Assembly (NCBI RefSeq): GCF_004358345.1
Contig: NZ_CP037952.1
Location: 2,790,001-2,854,000 of the forward strand
Reading direction: 5' to 3'
DNA: 64,000 nt
From: Parashewanella spongiae
GTDB taxonomy: Bacteria > Pseudomonadota > Gammaproteobacteria > Enterobacterales > Shewanellaceae
Shown here: positions 17,382-27,119 of the stretch, in pieces
Position numbering within the stretch: position 1 is the first letter of the stretch
How the letters are laid out: every line of letters begins with the position of its first letter
Made by a program: the position numbers and the translations under genes
Notes under the pieces: generated by a model
The model's database searches: none
Told to the model about the DNA's origin: nothing
The model's input: the letters and a program-made list of their open reading frames with translations, nothing else

Positions 17382-20300
17382 TTGTGGTTAAAAATAATGA
17401 GCTCTGAATCATGTACTAATGCATTACCTCATGTTGCAATGCTCCCTGAATTAATAGCAGCATTTTCGAAGCAAAAACTAGAAACGAAAAATACAATTTC
17501 AGTGACAATGAGTGGAAAACAATCACATTCATTTTTAGTCTCTTTAGGTAAACGTTCTAGATGGACGTGCGAATCAATAGATAAATTTCATAATGAGACA
17601 AAAAGGGGAAATTCAGTTGGAAGTTATGTGGAAACTAATGAGGGGGAATGGTGTAAGCAAACAGAAACAGTGCTAAATAACAGCCATCTATTGCATTATG
17701 CTTTGTGGAGTGGAAATGAGCAAGAAATAACCCGCTTATTAGCAGAGCCCTTTATGACTTCCTATGCGGCACCAAAGTTAGGGTATTCTTTGTTAATGGC
17801 TGCAATAATGAGCAATAACACAAAAATTGTGAAGATGCTTTTAGATGCCTGTCCTGAATGCAATTTCCAGCACAGAAATAGACAAGGGGAAAGTGCTGTT
17901 TTTGTAGCAATAAGGTATGGGAAGCTTGAGATCTTAAAATTGTTGCTTAACTTATCTATCGATTTATCTGTGACGAATCAAAAAAAACAAACACCATTAC
18001 TTTTGGCCCTAGCTTCAGGCAAGCAGCAAATGGCTGAGTGTTTAATCGAAAAAATGTCAGACATTAATGGCTTAAATCTTCAAGATAACGAGGGTACTTC
18101 GGCTCTGCATTTGGCCGTAATGCAAAATTTCGCTGATTCTATGGTACCAATATTGATAGAAAAAAATTGTGATACTGAGGCCATTGATAGTGAAGGTGAT
18201 ACGCCATTAACAACGGCATTACTACAAAAAAAAAGGAATATCGCAGCGCTACTTTCACCCATGGCGAAACCGAGTTCTGAATTATATCATGGATATTCGT
18301 TACTGGCATTGGTCAGTTATTATAAAATGGATGATATAGCCTTAGAGCTTGCCGAACACGGGCATAAATTAAATATTAAGAGTGAGAACGATAGATTTCA
18401 ACTCATTAAGTGTATCCAAAAAAATAATGAAAAGTTGTTGTTAGCTATGTTGGCTAACGGCTTTGAGGAAGACTGTTTTCGTGCCGGAGTCAATATAACT
18501 GGGGAAGCGGTAAAAGCAGGGAACCCTGAGTTAGCGCATAAGCTCATTTCACTCGTTGAGCCGAAGATGCTCGACCTTAAATTCGAAGTTAGTTATGCCA
18601 ACAAAGGCAGTATAAGCCGAACCACTTTAAGTCTAGCCATGGATTTAGGCGATAGTAAGACCGCAGAAGCGCTAATTCTCAAGGGAGCGATACTGTCTGC
18701 GAAAACATTATCCGGATATGACATAATGAATTGGGCGGTTCTCGATGGGCATTCTTCACTGGTTGACTTATTGCTGAGTCGGAGTGTTAGTTGTGATGAA
18801 AAATTTGATGGTAGAACTCCGCTGCAATCAGCGATTGTGAAGAAGAATGAACAAATGGCGTTGAAGCTGATATCACATACAAAAGATATCAACACACATG
18901 GTAAAGATGGATCAGCTCTAGTTTTAGCAGCCCATACAGGGCAAACTGAAGTGGTCAAGGTGCTCATAAGTAACAACGCTAATGTAGAAGCAACAAATAC
19001 CTTTAATCGAAACTTTTTAATGCTAGCGATACCTTCTGAAAATGACGAAATAACTCCATGGGCGCTAAGGACATTACCCACTGGTGTTATACAGAAGTTA
19101 CTTTCAAAACAGGACATTAATGGATATACATGCTTAACACTAGCACTAACTCACAAAAAGTTTGCGCTTTCAGAGTTGCTACTGGAAAAATTAAATAATG
19201 TGAATGTACCGATTACAGAAGGTGATACTCCTTTAATGATGGCAATAGAAGAAAATCAGGTTGAGCTTGCAAAAAGGTTTATCGAATTAGGGGCAAGTGT
19301 AAATGCACATGAACAAAGAAATAAATTTGATGTGCTGATGCTGGCAATATCAAAACATAACTTTGAATTGGCGCAATGGCTTGTTGAAAATCACGGTGAT
19401 AGCATTAATTGGTCTTTAATAAATATTTATGGAAGATCCCATTTAAGCGCTGCATTATTTCAGCTTAAGAGAGCTAAATTAGGAAGTGTCAATTTCGCGC
19501 TTCACCCATTAATTCTTGCTATTCAAACTGTTAACAAGAAGCCAAGTGATATTTGCCGACGTTTTGCAACTGAGCCCTTCTCCACTACTCCACAATCAAG
19601 CACTCAATATACCAAGCAAATACAGCAACCATCTTCCTCCCCTAGTCCCTTCAATACTCAGACCAGTGCGCTTATTCACTCTTGGAAACTGGAACAGAAA
19701 AGCAAAAATCAACTGGGTATTGAATTAAATGCATTAATTGCTCGTTGCACTAAAATTTCGCAGCTTATTGAAATCATTCACACCCTAAAAAACGACAAAC
19801 GAGTCATGGAAACATCATGGGACATAGGGTTAATCCATGAATTGTTACACAAAGCTACCGAGTTTTCTGACAGCCATTCATCTAATTTCGATGGCATTTT
19901 TAGTGACATAACACGATTTAAATCTTCCTATGAAGCGAAAACATGCACACTATTACTGAAATTAAATAAGTTAAATTTAAATTTTTCAGATGCCAAAGGA
20001 TTGATGCTAGGCAATGCACCTGAACTCAGCCTAATACAACAATGGGGCATCAAGCCTGATGTTGCCATTTACTGTGCCTTTCTGTCGGTATGCGCTGAAA
20101 CTGGGCATTATGCAGAAGCCGAATCATTGGTGTTGGGCGATGGCGCTCACACTACAGGCAGTTTAATGCAACAATATTGGAACCAGGCTCATGTTGCCAT
20201 TTACAATGCCTTTATCATGGTATGCGCTAAAACTGGCCAGTTTGATAGAGCTTGGCAACTGGTGTGTGGTGATAAGCCCATGATGGGACTTCATTTGCCA

Positions 20301-20930
20301 TTAAAGGTAGATTCAATCACTTGCCTGAATTTGCTGACTGCCTGCGTTGAAATGAAGCGTTATGCAGAAGCCAAAATATTGGTGTTGGGCGATACAGTTA
20401 CAGCCAGCTTAATGCTGCAATGGGGTATCAAGCCTAATGTTGCCATTTGCAATGCCTTTATCATGGTATGCGCTAAAACTGGCCAGTTTGATAGTGCTTG
20501 GCAACTGGTGTGTGGTAATAAGCCCATAATGGCACCTGATTTGCCATTAAAGGTAGATTCAATCACCTGCGTGAATCTGCTGACTGCTTGCGCTGAAGCG
20601 GGGCGTTTTACAGAAGCCAAAATATTGGTGTTAGGCGATACAGTTACAGCCAGCTTAATGCTGCAATGGGGCATCAAGCCTGATGTTGCCATTTACAATG
20701 CATTTATTAAAGTATGTATTAAGGCTAAGGAATTTGACACTTTAATATGGTATTTAGAAAAAATAATGAACAAATGTAACATGAGTACTCTTTCACAAAT
20801 AGATATTCAACTAACGCCGCTTGAAAAAGCTAATTGCATAAGCAAAATTGATAAAGGGATAACACAAGGAATATATGAAAAAAATGTTGGCTTAATGAAT
20901 CTTCTTCTTTCGCGAGGAGCTAAACATTAA
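17382..20930 (+). CDS. ankyrin-repeat protein copy C with PPR-like C-terminal extension
   Basis: This protein has 1182 residues from the TTG at 17382; the ATG at 17397 (MSSESC) is the likelier start, because the GTG used in copies A and B is GTA here (17340-17342). Residues ~1-716 match ankyrin copies A and B repeat by repeat. After a Ser/Pro/Gln-rich linker (~717-770) and a helical region come units of the form QWGIKPDVAIYNAFIKVCxK with AKTGQFDRAWQLV, the pentatricopeptide pattern (residues ~885-1150). PPR arrays usually bind RNA and are common in eukaryotes but rare in bacteria. The PPR part contains 246-bp tandem DNA repeats. The gene points opposite to A and B. No export signal is visible. 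Function is unknown; protein or RNA scaffolding is inference. Confidence 0.8.
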   Translation: MWLKIMSSESCTNALPHVAMLPELIAAFSKQKLETKNTISVTMSGKQSHSFLVSLGKRSRWTCESIDKFHNETKRGNSVGSYVETNEGEWCKQTETVLNNSHLLHYALWSGNEQEITRLLAEPFMTSYAAPKLGYSLLMAAIMSNNTKIVKMLLDACPECNFQHRNRQGESAVFVAIRYGKLEILKLLLNLSIDLSVTNQKKQTPLLLALASGKQQMAECLIEKMSDINGLNLQDNEGTSALHLAVMQNFADSMVPILIEKNCDTEAIDSEGDTPLTTALLQKKRNIAALLSPMAKPSSELYHGYSLLALVSYYKMDDIALELAEHGHKLNIKSENDRFQLIKCIQKNNEKLLLAMLANGFEEDCFRAGVNITGEAVKAGNPELAHKLISLVEPKMLDLKFEVSYANKGSISRTTLSLAMDLGDSKTAEALILKGAILSAKTLSGYDIMNWAVLDGHSSLVDLLLSRSVSCDEKFDGRTPLQSAIVKKNEQMALKLISHTKDINTHGKDGSALVLAAHTGQTEVVKVLISNNANVEATNTFNRNFLMLAIPSENDEITPWALRTLPTGVIQKLLSKQDINGYTCLTLALTHKKFALSELLLEKLNNVNVPITEGDTPLMMAIEENQVELAKRFIELGASVNAHEQRNKFDVLMLAISKHNFELAQWLVENHGDSINWSLINIYGRSHLSAALFQLKRAKLGSVNFALHPLILAIQTVNKKPSDICRRFATEPFSTTPQSSTQYTKQIQQPSSSPSPFNTQTSALIHSWKLEQKSKNQLGIELNALIARCTKISQLIEIIHTLKNDKRVMETSWDIGLIHELLHKATEFSDSHSSNFDGIFSDITRFKSSYEAKTCTLLLKLNKLNLNFSDAKGLMLGNAPELSLIQQWGIKPDVAIYCAFLSVCAETGHYAEAESLVLGDGAHTTGSLMQQYWNQAHVAIYNAFIMVCAKTGQFDRAWQLVCGDKPMMGLHLPLKVDSITCLNLLTACVEMKRYAEAKILVLGDTVTASLMLQWGIKPNVAICNAFIMVCAKTGQFDSAWQLVCGNKPIMAPDLPLKVDSITCVNLLTACAEAGRFTEAKILVLGDTVTASLMLQWGIKPDVAIYNAFIKVCIKAKEFDTLIWYLEKIMNKCNMSTLSQIDIQLTPLEKANCISKIDKGITQGIYEKNVGLMNLLLSRGAKH
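20159..20720 (+). repeat. 246-bp tandem repeats coding PPR-like units
   Basis: Two full direct repeats start at 20159 and 20405 and a third partial one at 20651. The spacing is exactly 246 bases, or 82 residues, equal to two PPR-like helix-turn-helix modules each. The copies are nearly identical at DNA level over most of their length, pointing to recent in-frame amplification. Confidence 0.85.
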
Positions 20931-21264
20931 TCGAAATATCTATGAAACGGGTAGCGATGAGTTGATATTGTACCCAAGGTTTACCACCTTCCTCGGAAGC
21001 AAAGTCGGGGATCATCGCCATTTTTTTGATACGCTATGTAAAGCTACATTATTGCACTTTGAGCACATACATAGCTCTGAATTGAGCATTTAATTATTGT
21101 AATTGGTATTACCTAGACTATCTCCTGCGAGGTACTTGTAGTCGAGTAAAGATCATACCGTACTAAACAGCTTTTTGGCAAAAGTGAAGATACAAATCAA
21201 CACCTTATGTTTACACTAGAAAATTGTAAAAGATTGAAGAACTCCATCTTCACTCGCTTACAGT
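20931..21264. other. gene-free stretch with MITE3 fragment
   Basis: It holds the right end of MITE3 at about 21052-21110 (TTGCACTTTGAGCACATAC ... GTAATTGGTAT) and, before it, an unassigned fragment near 20955-21020 that may derive from a transposase. It separates convergent ankyrin genes C and D. No terminator with a U-run was recognised. Confidence 0.5.
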
Positions 21265-23856
21265 TTATTTTTTCGCAAAAAACACACCTATTTTATCTTT
21301 CGTGGATACCAACTTAATACCTTTCCATTCCAGTATTAGAGTAACTACAACCTCATGCTTATATTTACGTGCCAGTTTTAGCGGTGACATTCCAAATTCT
21401 TTACTAAACAATCGAATAGAATCTATCGGATGTGTGGATAAATAATCTAGCAGTACCTTCACCACCTTCTCTTTACCAAAACGGCAAGCCACATGCAATG
21501 GCGTATCTTTATATCTTGGATGCACTCTGGTCAGCCCGATATCGGCATTAGGGTTCTGCCCTTTATAATCCAGCAGTACCTTCACAACACCATCATGACC
21601 GGCGATACAAGCCCCAAGCAGCGGCGTATTCTTAGATTCTGGATGCACCTTGGTTAGCCCGATATCGGCCATAGGGTACTGCCCCTTATAATACATCAGT
21701 ACCTTCACCACGCCATCATGACCGGAAATACAAGCCTCATGCAGTGGCGTATTGGGAATAATGGCGTGCATTTTTGCTAGCCCGATATCGGCCTTAGGGT
21801 ACTGCCGTTTATAATCCAGCAGCAACTTCACCACCTTCTCTTTACCAAGATTGCAGGCCGCATGCAGTGGTGTAGTCTTAAATGTTGAATGCTCCCTAGT
21901 CAGCCCGATATTAGCATTAGGGTTCTGCCCTTTATAATTCAGCAATTCCTTCACCACACCATCATGACCAGCGATACAAGCCTCCAACAGTGGTGTATTA
22001 TGACTTGTTGAATGCTCTCTGGTTAGCCCAATATCGGCATTAGGGTGCTGCCCCGTATAATCCAGCAGTACCTTCACCACCTTCTCTTTACCAAGACCGC
22101 ATGCCGCATGCAGTGGCGTATCCCCGTTTTTGTTAGCGCTATTAACCTCAACACTAGGAGTCTTCAATAATGCTTCCACCACATCCGCTCGTCCAAAGTA
22201 CGCTGCGATATGCAACAGTTGATTATCATTTTTAAGGATTGGTAAAGTGTAATGTATTACTTCATTGAAATTAACCTGATGACTCAATAAATCAATTAAT
22301 TTTGGCCAGTCTCTTGAATTTATCCAAGCTCGCCAATTAAGTGAACTTAAAGGTACCTCATCTGCTCCTGAGCTATGAAGCGCTTGTATTATAGAAAAAC
22401 TGACGCCGCCTGAGATGCATTGCTGCAATAAGTCTTGTTTACGGTTTAACGGTAAGGTTTGCCAAACCTCTCTGTTATTCAGGTATTTTTCTACTACATC
22501 ATCGTATTTTGCATTAAATTCAGTTAATCGCTCAACAATTTGCTTACTCCAAACAGTGACAAACTCCGACTGAACTTTTAACTGTTCAAGGTGCCTACAT
22601 AACGTATCACTGTAGAGCCTCTGCCATGTATGTGACAATAAACACATCATCAACGGACGTTTATCAAACACGGGAAGACAGTAAACAACAAGTGCTGCCA
22701 GCGCACAAAAATCACCACAATAAAGTTTTTTACACCAGTGGCTGACATTGCCAGTGTAATCCGTTAGCTCAGGCTTTTCCGGTATAAATGCACTTTCTAA
22801 AAAAAGTGTTAGCTGTTGGTCTGTGTGAATGCGCTTTAAAATCTCATTACTGATGCTATCTCTTGTCTGGCTGCCATAATAAAAATGGTTAGGAGCAAGT
22901 TTTAATAACGCAGACCAAGCGTTTTCCTTTAACCGATCAACTATGTCATTCATTTCAATTAACAGATCATCATTATCATCTTCAGACTGAATGTATTGCT
23001 CTTTCAGGAATAATACCTGCTGCGATAAATCCATATAATCGTCAATACTGCCCAATAAACGGCGGTGATAATCTTCTGGGGCAGTGAGAAGTAAATCATA
23101 AATATCTGACGCAAACAGGTCGTGCAGCGGTAACTTAAAATGAGTGTCTTTCTGAGAGTCGATCCCAGTAAGCAACCAAGGCACCGCCGCCGCTAAATGT
23201 ACCCGATTGGCAGATCTAACCTTTGAAGTTAACTTCAGGAATGCGTCACTCATTTGATCCCGACACAATAAATTAAAAATCGTTGTCGATGGCCTATCAC
23301 ACAATTCTAAACGAATACGAAGACCGTCTATGCACTGCCATTCACCTTCGCTTTCAACCGCCATAGGAAATGCTCCCAGATGAAGCAGCTGTTGTGATTC
23401 AGGCCAGTGTTTCATTTTGTTCAGTCGGTTTGAGAGTTCAACAAGAAAACATAAGGCGTCATCCGGTAATTGTTGATCGAAATTGATCTGACCAATAATA
23501 TGCGTCTTTAATTTTTCGAGTCGCGCAAAATAATCCTCCCTGCCTTTTTTGTCCCGAGCTAGAATGGTCTTTCCTTGTTGCTCAGCCCGCATTATTACGC
23601 CTGTTAATTTTTCATCAAAATTTGCCCCTGGTAACTTCGCTATATCATCAGGTAACTCCAGTTCGGCATGTTTTTCCGTTACTTCTTCATCACGAATAAA
23701 CTTGAGGAATGAATCATATTGCCCAAGCGGGCTGACCATAAACAACTGACCGTCAATATTAACGGTGTTTGATTCAAGGTTTGCCTTCTGAGGCTGAAAG
23801 TCTAACTGTGCAGCGATTGAAGTATTTGAGCTGACGGCGCCTAGGGGATTGCACAT
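21265..23856 (-). CDS. ankyrin-repeat protein, family 2 copy D
   Basis: This 863-residue protein has no signal peptide. Residues ~1-535 form a unique, mostly helical N-terminal region with no recognised family. Ankyrin repeats begin near 538 (DNQLLHIAAYFGRADVVEAL). Residues 592-796 are five consecutive units of exactly 41 residues, each with KVVKVLLDYKGQxPxADIGL followed by TPLHxACxxGKE/GHD. A 67-residue C-terminal cap closes the array. The extended 41-residue unit is an ankyrin repeat with an 8-residue loop insertion. It is a tandem duplicate of copy E, including the upstream MITE1. The target is unknown; intracellular protein binding is inferred. Confidence 0.8.
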   Translation of the reverse strand: MCNPLGAVSSNTSIAAQLDFQPQKANLESNTVNIDGQLFMVSPLGQYDSFLKFIRDEEVTEKHAELELPDDIAKLPGANFDEKLTGVIMRAEQQGKTILARDKKGREDYFARLEKLKTHIIGQINFDQQLPDDALCFLVELSNRLNKMKHWPESQQLLHLGAFPMAVESEGEWQCIDGLRIRLELCDRPSTTIFNLLCRDQMSDAFLKLTSKVRSANRVHLAAAVPWLLTGIDSQKDTHFKLPLHDLFASDIYDLLLTAPEDYHRRLLGSIDDYMDLSQQVLFLKEQYIQSEDDNDDLLIEMNDIVDRLKENAWSALLKLAPNHFYYGSQTRDSISNEILKRIHTDQQLTLFLESAFIPEKPELTDYTGNVSHWCKKLYCGDFCALAALVVYCLPVFDKRPLMMCLLSHTWQRLYSDTLCRHLEQLKVQSEFVTVWSKQIVERLTEFNAKYDDVVEKYLNNREVWQTLPLNRKQDLLQQCISGGVSFSIIQALHSSGADEVPLSSLNWRAWINSRDWPKLIDLLSHQVNFNEVIHYTLPILKNDNQLLHIAAYFGRADVVEALLKTPSVEVNSANKNGDTPLHAACGLGKEKVVKVLLDYTGQHPNADIGLTREHSTSHNTPLLEACIAGHDGVVKELLNYKGQNPNANIGLTREHSTFKTTPLHAACNLGKEKVVKLLLDYKRQYPKADIGLAKMHAIIPNTPLHEACISGHDGVVKVLMYYKGQYPMADIGLTKVHPESKNTPLLGACIAGHDGVVKVLLDYKGQNPNADIGLTRVHPRYKDTPLHVACRFGKEKVVKVLLDYLSTHPIDSIRLFSKEFGMSPLKLARKYKHEVVVTLILEWKGIKLVSTKDKIGVFFAKK
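21469..22083 (-). repeat. five 123-bp ankyrin-coding tandem repeats (gene D)
   Basis: Five units of 123 bases lie end to end, each coding 41 residues. Neighbouring units are very similar at DNA level, so unequal crossing-over or slippage can change their number without breaking the frame. Copy E has six such units. Confidence 0.9.
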
Positions 23857-23899
23857 TCACGTTCCAATTCATTGTCTTCGATGAGTTGATAAATTGTAA

Positions 23900-24080
23900 G
23901 AGTTCTAGCGAGTTAGAAAGTACCAATCTTTATCATGCCAGCGAAGGCTGGTATCCAGTGACTTTTTATAGAAAAAAGTAAAGGCACTAGACTACCGACA
24001 TACAAAACTGTCGTTACTTCGTTTCCAACCTGCGCTCGAGTGACGAGAACTCATCGGTATACTTTCTTCCGCAACTTTTG
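23900..24080 (+). mobile_element. MITE1 copy upstream of ankyrin gene D
   Basis: This 181-bp element runs from GAGTTCTAGCGAG to CGCAACTTTTG and is flanked by TAA on both sides (23897-23899, 24081-24083). The internal hairpins CCAGC/GCTGG are present. The same insertion occurs upstream of gene E, so it predates the D/E duplication. Confidence 0.85.
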
Positions 24081-24184
24081 TAAGCGGTCAATATGAAGCG
24101 TCTTTCAAAATTAAATCTAATGGTAATAACTATCTTTTATATCTAACTGCTAACCAATATACCCCACCTTCACTCGCTTACAGT

Positions 24185-26893
24185 TTATTTTTTCGCAAAA
24201 AAAACACCTATTTTATCTGTTGTGGACACTAACTTAATACCTTTCCATTCCAGTATGAGGTTAACTATAACCTCATGCTTATATTTTCGTGCCAGTTTTA
24301 GCGGTGACATTCCAAATTCATTACTAAACAATCGAATTGAATCTATCGGATGTGTGGATAAATAATCCAGTAGTACCTTCACTACCTTCTCATTACCAAG
24401 ACAGCAGGCCACATGCAATGGCGTATCTTTATATATTGAATGCACTCTGGTCAGCCCGATATCGGCTTTAGGGTACTGCCCCTTATAATCCAGAAGTACC
24501 TTCACTACGCCATCATTACCGGCGATACAAGCCCCATGCATTGGTGTATTCTTAGTATATGAATTCTTCATGACCAGCCCGATATCGCCATTAGGGTGCT
24601 GCCCCTTATAATCCAGCAGTACCTTTACCACACCATCATGACCAACGACACATGCCTCATGCAGTGGCGTATTTTTACATGTTGAATGCTCCCTGTTCAG
24701 CCCAATATCAGCCTTAGGTTCTTGCCCCTTATAATCAAGCAGTACCTTCACCACCTTCTCTTTACCAAGGCGGCAGGCCACATGCAGTGGCGTATTTTTA
24801 TATGTTGAATTTTGCCTGTTCAGCCCGATATCAGCTTTAGGGTACTGCCTCTTATAATCTAGCAGCACCTTCACTACAGCATAATGGCCAGCGATACAAG
24901 CCACATGCAATGGCGTAGTCTTAGATATTGGATGTTCCTTGGCTAGCCCGATATCAGCTTTAGGGTGCTGCCTCTTATAATCCAGCATTACCTTCACCAC
25001 ACCATCATGACCAGCGTTACAAGCATAATGCAGTGGCGTACTTTGATATGTTGAATGCTCCCTAGTCAGCCCTATATCAACTTTAGGGTTCTGCCCTTTA
25101 TAATTCAGCAGTACCTTCACCACCTTATCTTTAGCAATCCGGCAAGCCATAAGCAGTGGCGTATACCCGATTTCGTTAGTACTATTAACTTCAATACTCG
25201 GAGTCTTCAATAATGCTTCCACCACATCCTCTCGCCCAAAGTACGCTGCGATATGCAACAGTTGATTATCACTTTTAAGGATTGGTAAAGCGTAATGTAT
25301 TACTTCATTGAAATTAACCTGATGTCTCAATAAATGAATTAATTTTGGCCAGTCTCTTGAATTTACCCAAGCTCGCCAATCAAGTGAACTTAAATGCACC
25401 TCATCTGCTCCTGAATTACGAAGCGCTTGTATTGTAGAAAAACTGACGCCGCCTGAAATGCACTGCTGCAATAAGTCTTGTTTACGATTTAACGGTAAGG
25501 TTTGCCAACCCTCTCTGTTATTCAGGTATTTTTCTACTACATCACCGTATTTTGCATTAAATTCAGTTAATCGCTCAACAATTTGCTTACTCCAAACAGT
25601 GACGAACTCCGACTTAACTTTTAACTGTTCAAGGTGCCTACATAACGTATCACGGTAGAGCGCCTGCCATGTATGTGACAATAAACACATCATCAACGGT
25701 CGTTTATCAAACACGGGAAGACAGTAAACAACAAGTGCTGCCAGCGCACAAAAATCACCACAATAAAGTTTTTCACACCAGTGGCTGATATTGCCAGTGT
25801 AATCCGTTAGCTCAGGCTTTTCCGGTATAAATGCACTCTCTAAAAAAAGTGTTAGCTGCTGGTCTGTGTGAATGCGCTTTAAAATCTCATTACTGATGCT
25901 ATCTCTTGTCTGGCTGCCATCATAAAAATGGTTAGGAGCCAGTTTTAATAACACAGTCCAAGCATTTTCCTTTAACCGATCAACTATGCCATTCATTTCC
26001 ATTAGTAGATCATCATCCTCAGACTGAAGGTATTGCTCTTTCAGAAATAATACCTGCTGCGATAATTCCAAATAATCGTCAATACTGCTCAGTAAACGGC
26101 GGTGATAATTTTCTGGGGTAGTGAGAAGTAAATCATAAATATCTGACGCAAACAGGTCGTGCAGCGGTAACTTAAAATGAGTGTCTTTATGAGAGACGAT
26201 CCCTGTAAGCAACCAAGGCACCGTCGCCGCTAAATGTACTCGGTAGTCAAATCTAACCTTTGAAGTTAACTTCAGTAATGCGTCACTCATTTGTTCCCGA
26301 CACAATAAGTTAAAAATCGTTGTCGATGGCCTATCACACAAACCCAAACGAATACGAAGCCCGTCTATGCACCGCCATTCAGTTTCGCTTTCAACCGCCA
26401 TAGGAAAGGCTCCCAGATGAAGCAGCTGCTGTGATTCAGGCCAGAGTTTCATTTCGTCCAGTCTGTTTGAAAATTCAACAAGAAAAAGTAAGGCGTCATC
26501 CGGTAATTGTTGAGCGAAATTGATTTGACCAATAATATGCGTCTTTAATTTTTCGAGTCGCGCAAAATAATCCTCCCTGCCTTTGGTGTCCCGAGCTAGA
26601 ATGGCCTCTCCTTGTTGCTCAGCCCGCATTATCACTCTTGTTAATTTTTCATCAAAATTTGCTCCTGGTAACTTCGCTACATCATCAGTTAACTCTAGTT
26701 CAGCGTGGTTTTTCGTTACTTCTTCATCACGAATAAATTTGAGGAATGCATCATATTGCCCAAGCAGGCTGACCCTAAACAACTGACCGTCAATATCAAC
26801 GGTGTTTGATTCAAGGTTTGCTTTCTGAGGCTGAAAGTTTAACTGTGCAGCGATTGAAGTGTTTGAGCTGACAGCGCCTAGGGGATTGCACAT
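24185..26893 (-). CDS. ankyrin-repeat protein, family 2 copy E
   Basis: This 902-residue paralogue of copy D has the same N-terminal region (MCNPLGAVSSNTSIAAQL start), the same ankyrin entry (near 538) and the same 67-residue C-terminal cap. Residues 590-835 are six 41-residue ankyrin units against five in D. The only other length difference is two residues lost in an acidic stretch (SEDDDLLMEM versus SEDDNDDLLIEM), so 863 + 41 - 2 = 902. Both copies keep a full open frame, suggesting both are expressed or that the duplication is recent. Confidence 0.8.
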   Translation of the reverse strand: MCNPLGAVSSNTSIAAQLNFQPQKANLESNTVDIDGQLFRVSLLGQYDAFLKFIRDEEVTKNHAELELTDDVAKLPGANFDEKLTRVIMRAEQQGEAILARDTKGREDYFARLEKLKTHIIGQINFAQQLPDDALLFLVEFSNRLDEMKLWPESQQLLHLGAFPMAVESETEWRCIDGLRIRLGLCDRPSTTIFNLLCREQMSDALLKLTSKVRFDYRVHLAATVPWLLTGIVSHKDTHFKLPLHDLFASDIYDLLLTTPENYHRRLLSSIDDYLELSQQVLFLKEQYLQSEDDDLLMEMNGIVDRLKENAWTVLLKLAPNHFYDGSQTRDSISNEILKRIHTDQQLTLFLESAFIPEKPELTDYTGNISHWCEKLYCGDFCALAALVVYCLPVFDKRPLMMCLLSHTWQALYRDTLCRHLEQLKVKSEFVTVWSKQIVERLTEFNAKYGDVVEKYLNNREGWQTLPLNRKQDLLQQCISGGVSFSTIQALRNSGADEVHLSSLDWRAWVNSRDWPKLIHLLRHQVNFNEVIHYALPILKSDNQLLHIAAYFGREDVVEALLKTPSIEVNSTNEIGYTPLLMACRIAKDKVVKVLLNYKGQNPKVDIGLTREHSTYQSTPLHYACNAGHDGVVKVMLDYKRQHPKADIGLAKEHPISKTTPLHVACIAGHYAVVKVLLDYKRQYPKADIGLNRQNSTYKNTPLHVACRLGKEKVVKVLLDYKGQEPKADIGLNREHSTCKNTPLHEACVVGHDGVVKVLLDYKGQHPNGDIGLVMKNSYTKNTPMHGACIAGNDGVVKVLLDYKGQYPKADIGLTRVHSIYKDTPLHVACCLGNEKVVKVLLDYLSTHPIDSIRLFSNEFGMSPLKLARKYKHEVIVNLILEWKGIKLVSTTDKIGVFFAKK
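24389..25126 (-). repeat. six 123-bp ankyrin-coding tandem repeats (gene E)
   Basis: Six units of 123 bases each code a 41-residue ankyrin module. They match the five units of gene D and form part of the ~3-kb tandem duplication of about 21250-24170 and 24171-27205. Confidence 0.9.
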
Positions 26894-26936
26894 TCACATT
26901 CCAATTCTTTGTCTTCGATGAATTGATAAATTGTAA

Positions 26937-27116
26937 AGGATCTAGAGACTTAGGAAGTACCAATCTTTGTCATGCCAGCGAAGGCTGGTATCAAGTGACT
27001 TTTATAGAAAAAAGCAAAGGCACTAGACTACCGACATACAAAACTGTCGTTACTTCGTTTCCTGCCTGCGCTTGAGTGACGAGAACTCATCGGTATACTT
27101 TCTTCCGCAACTTTTG
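26937..27116 (+). mobile_element. MITE1 copy upstream of ankyrin gene E
   Basis: This 180-bp element starts AGGATCTAGAG and ends CGCAACTTTTG, with TAA at 26934-26936 and 27117-27119. The flanking DNA is the same as at the gene D copy. Confidence 0.85.
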
Positions 27117-27119
27117 TAA

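Noticed and set aside
21469-22083. Regular 123-bp repeats that could suggest a CRISPR-like or satellite array
   Set aside because: The units are contiguous without spacers, keep one reading frame and code for ankyrin modules.
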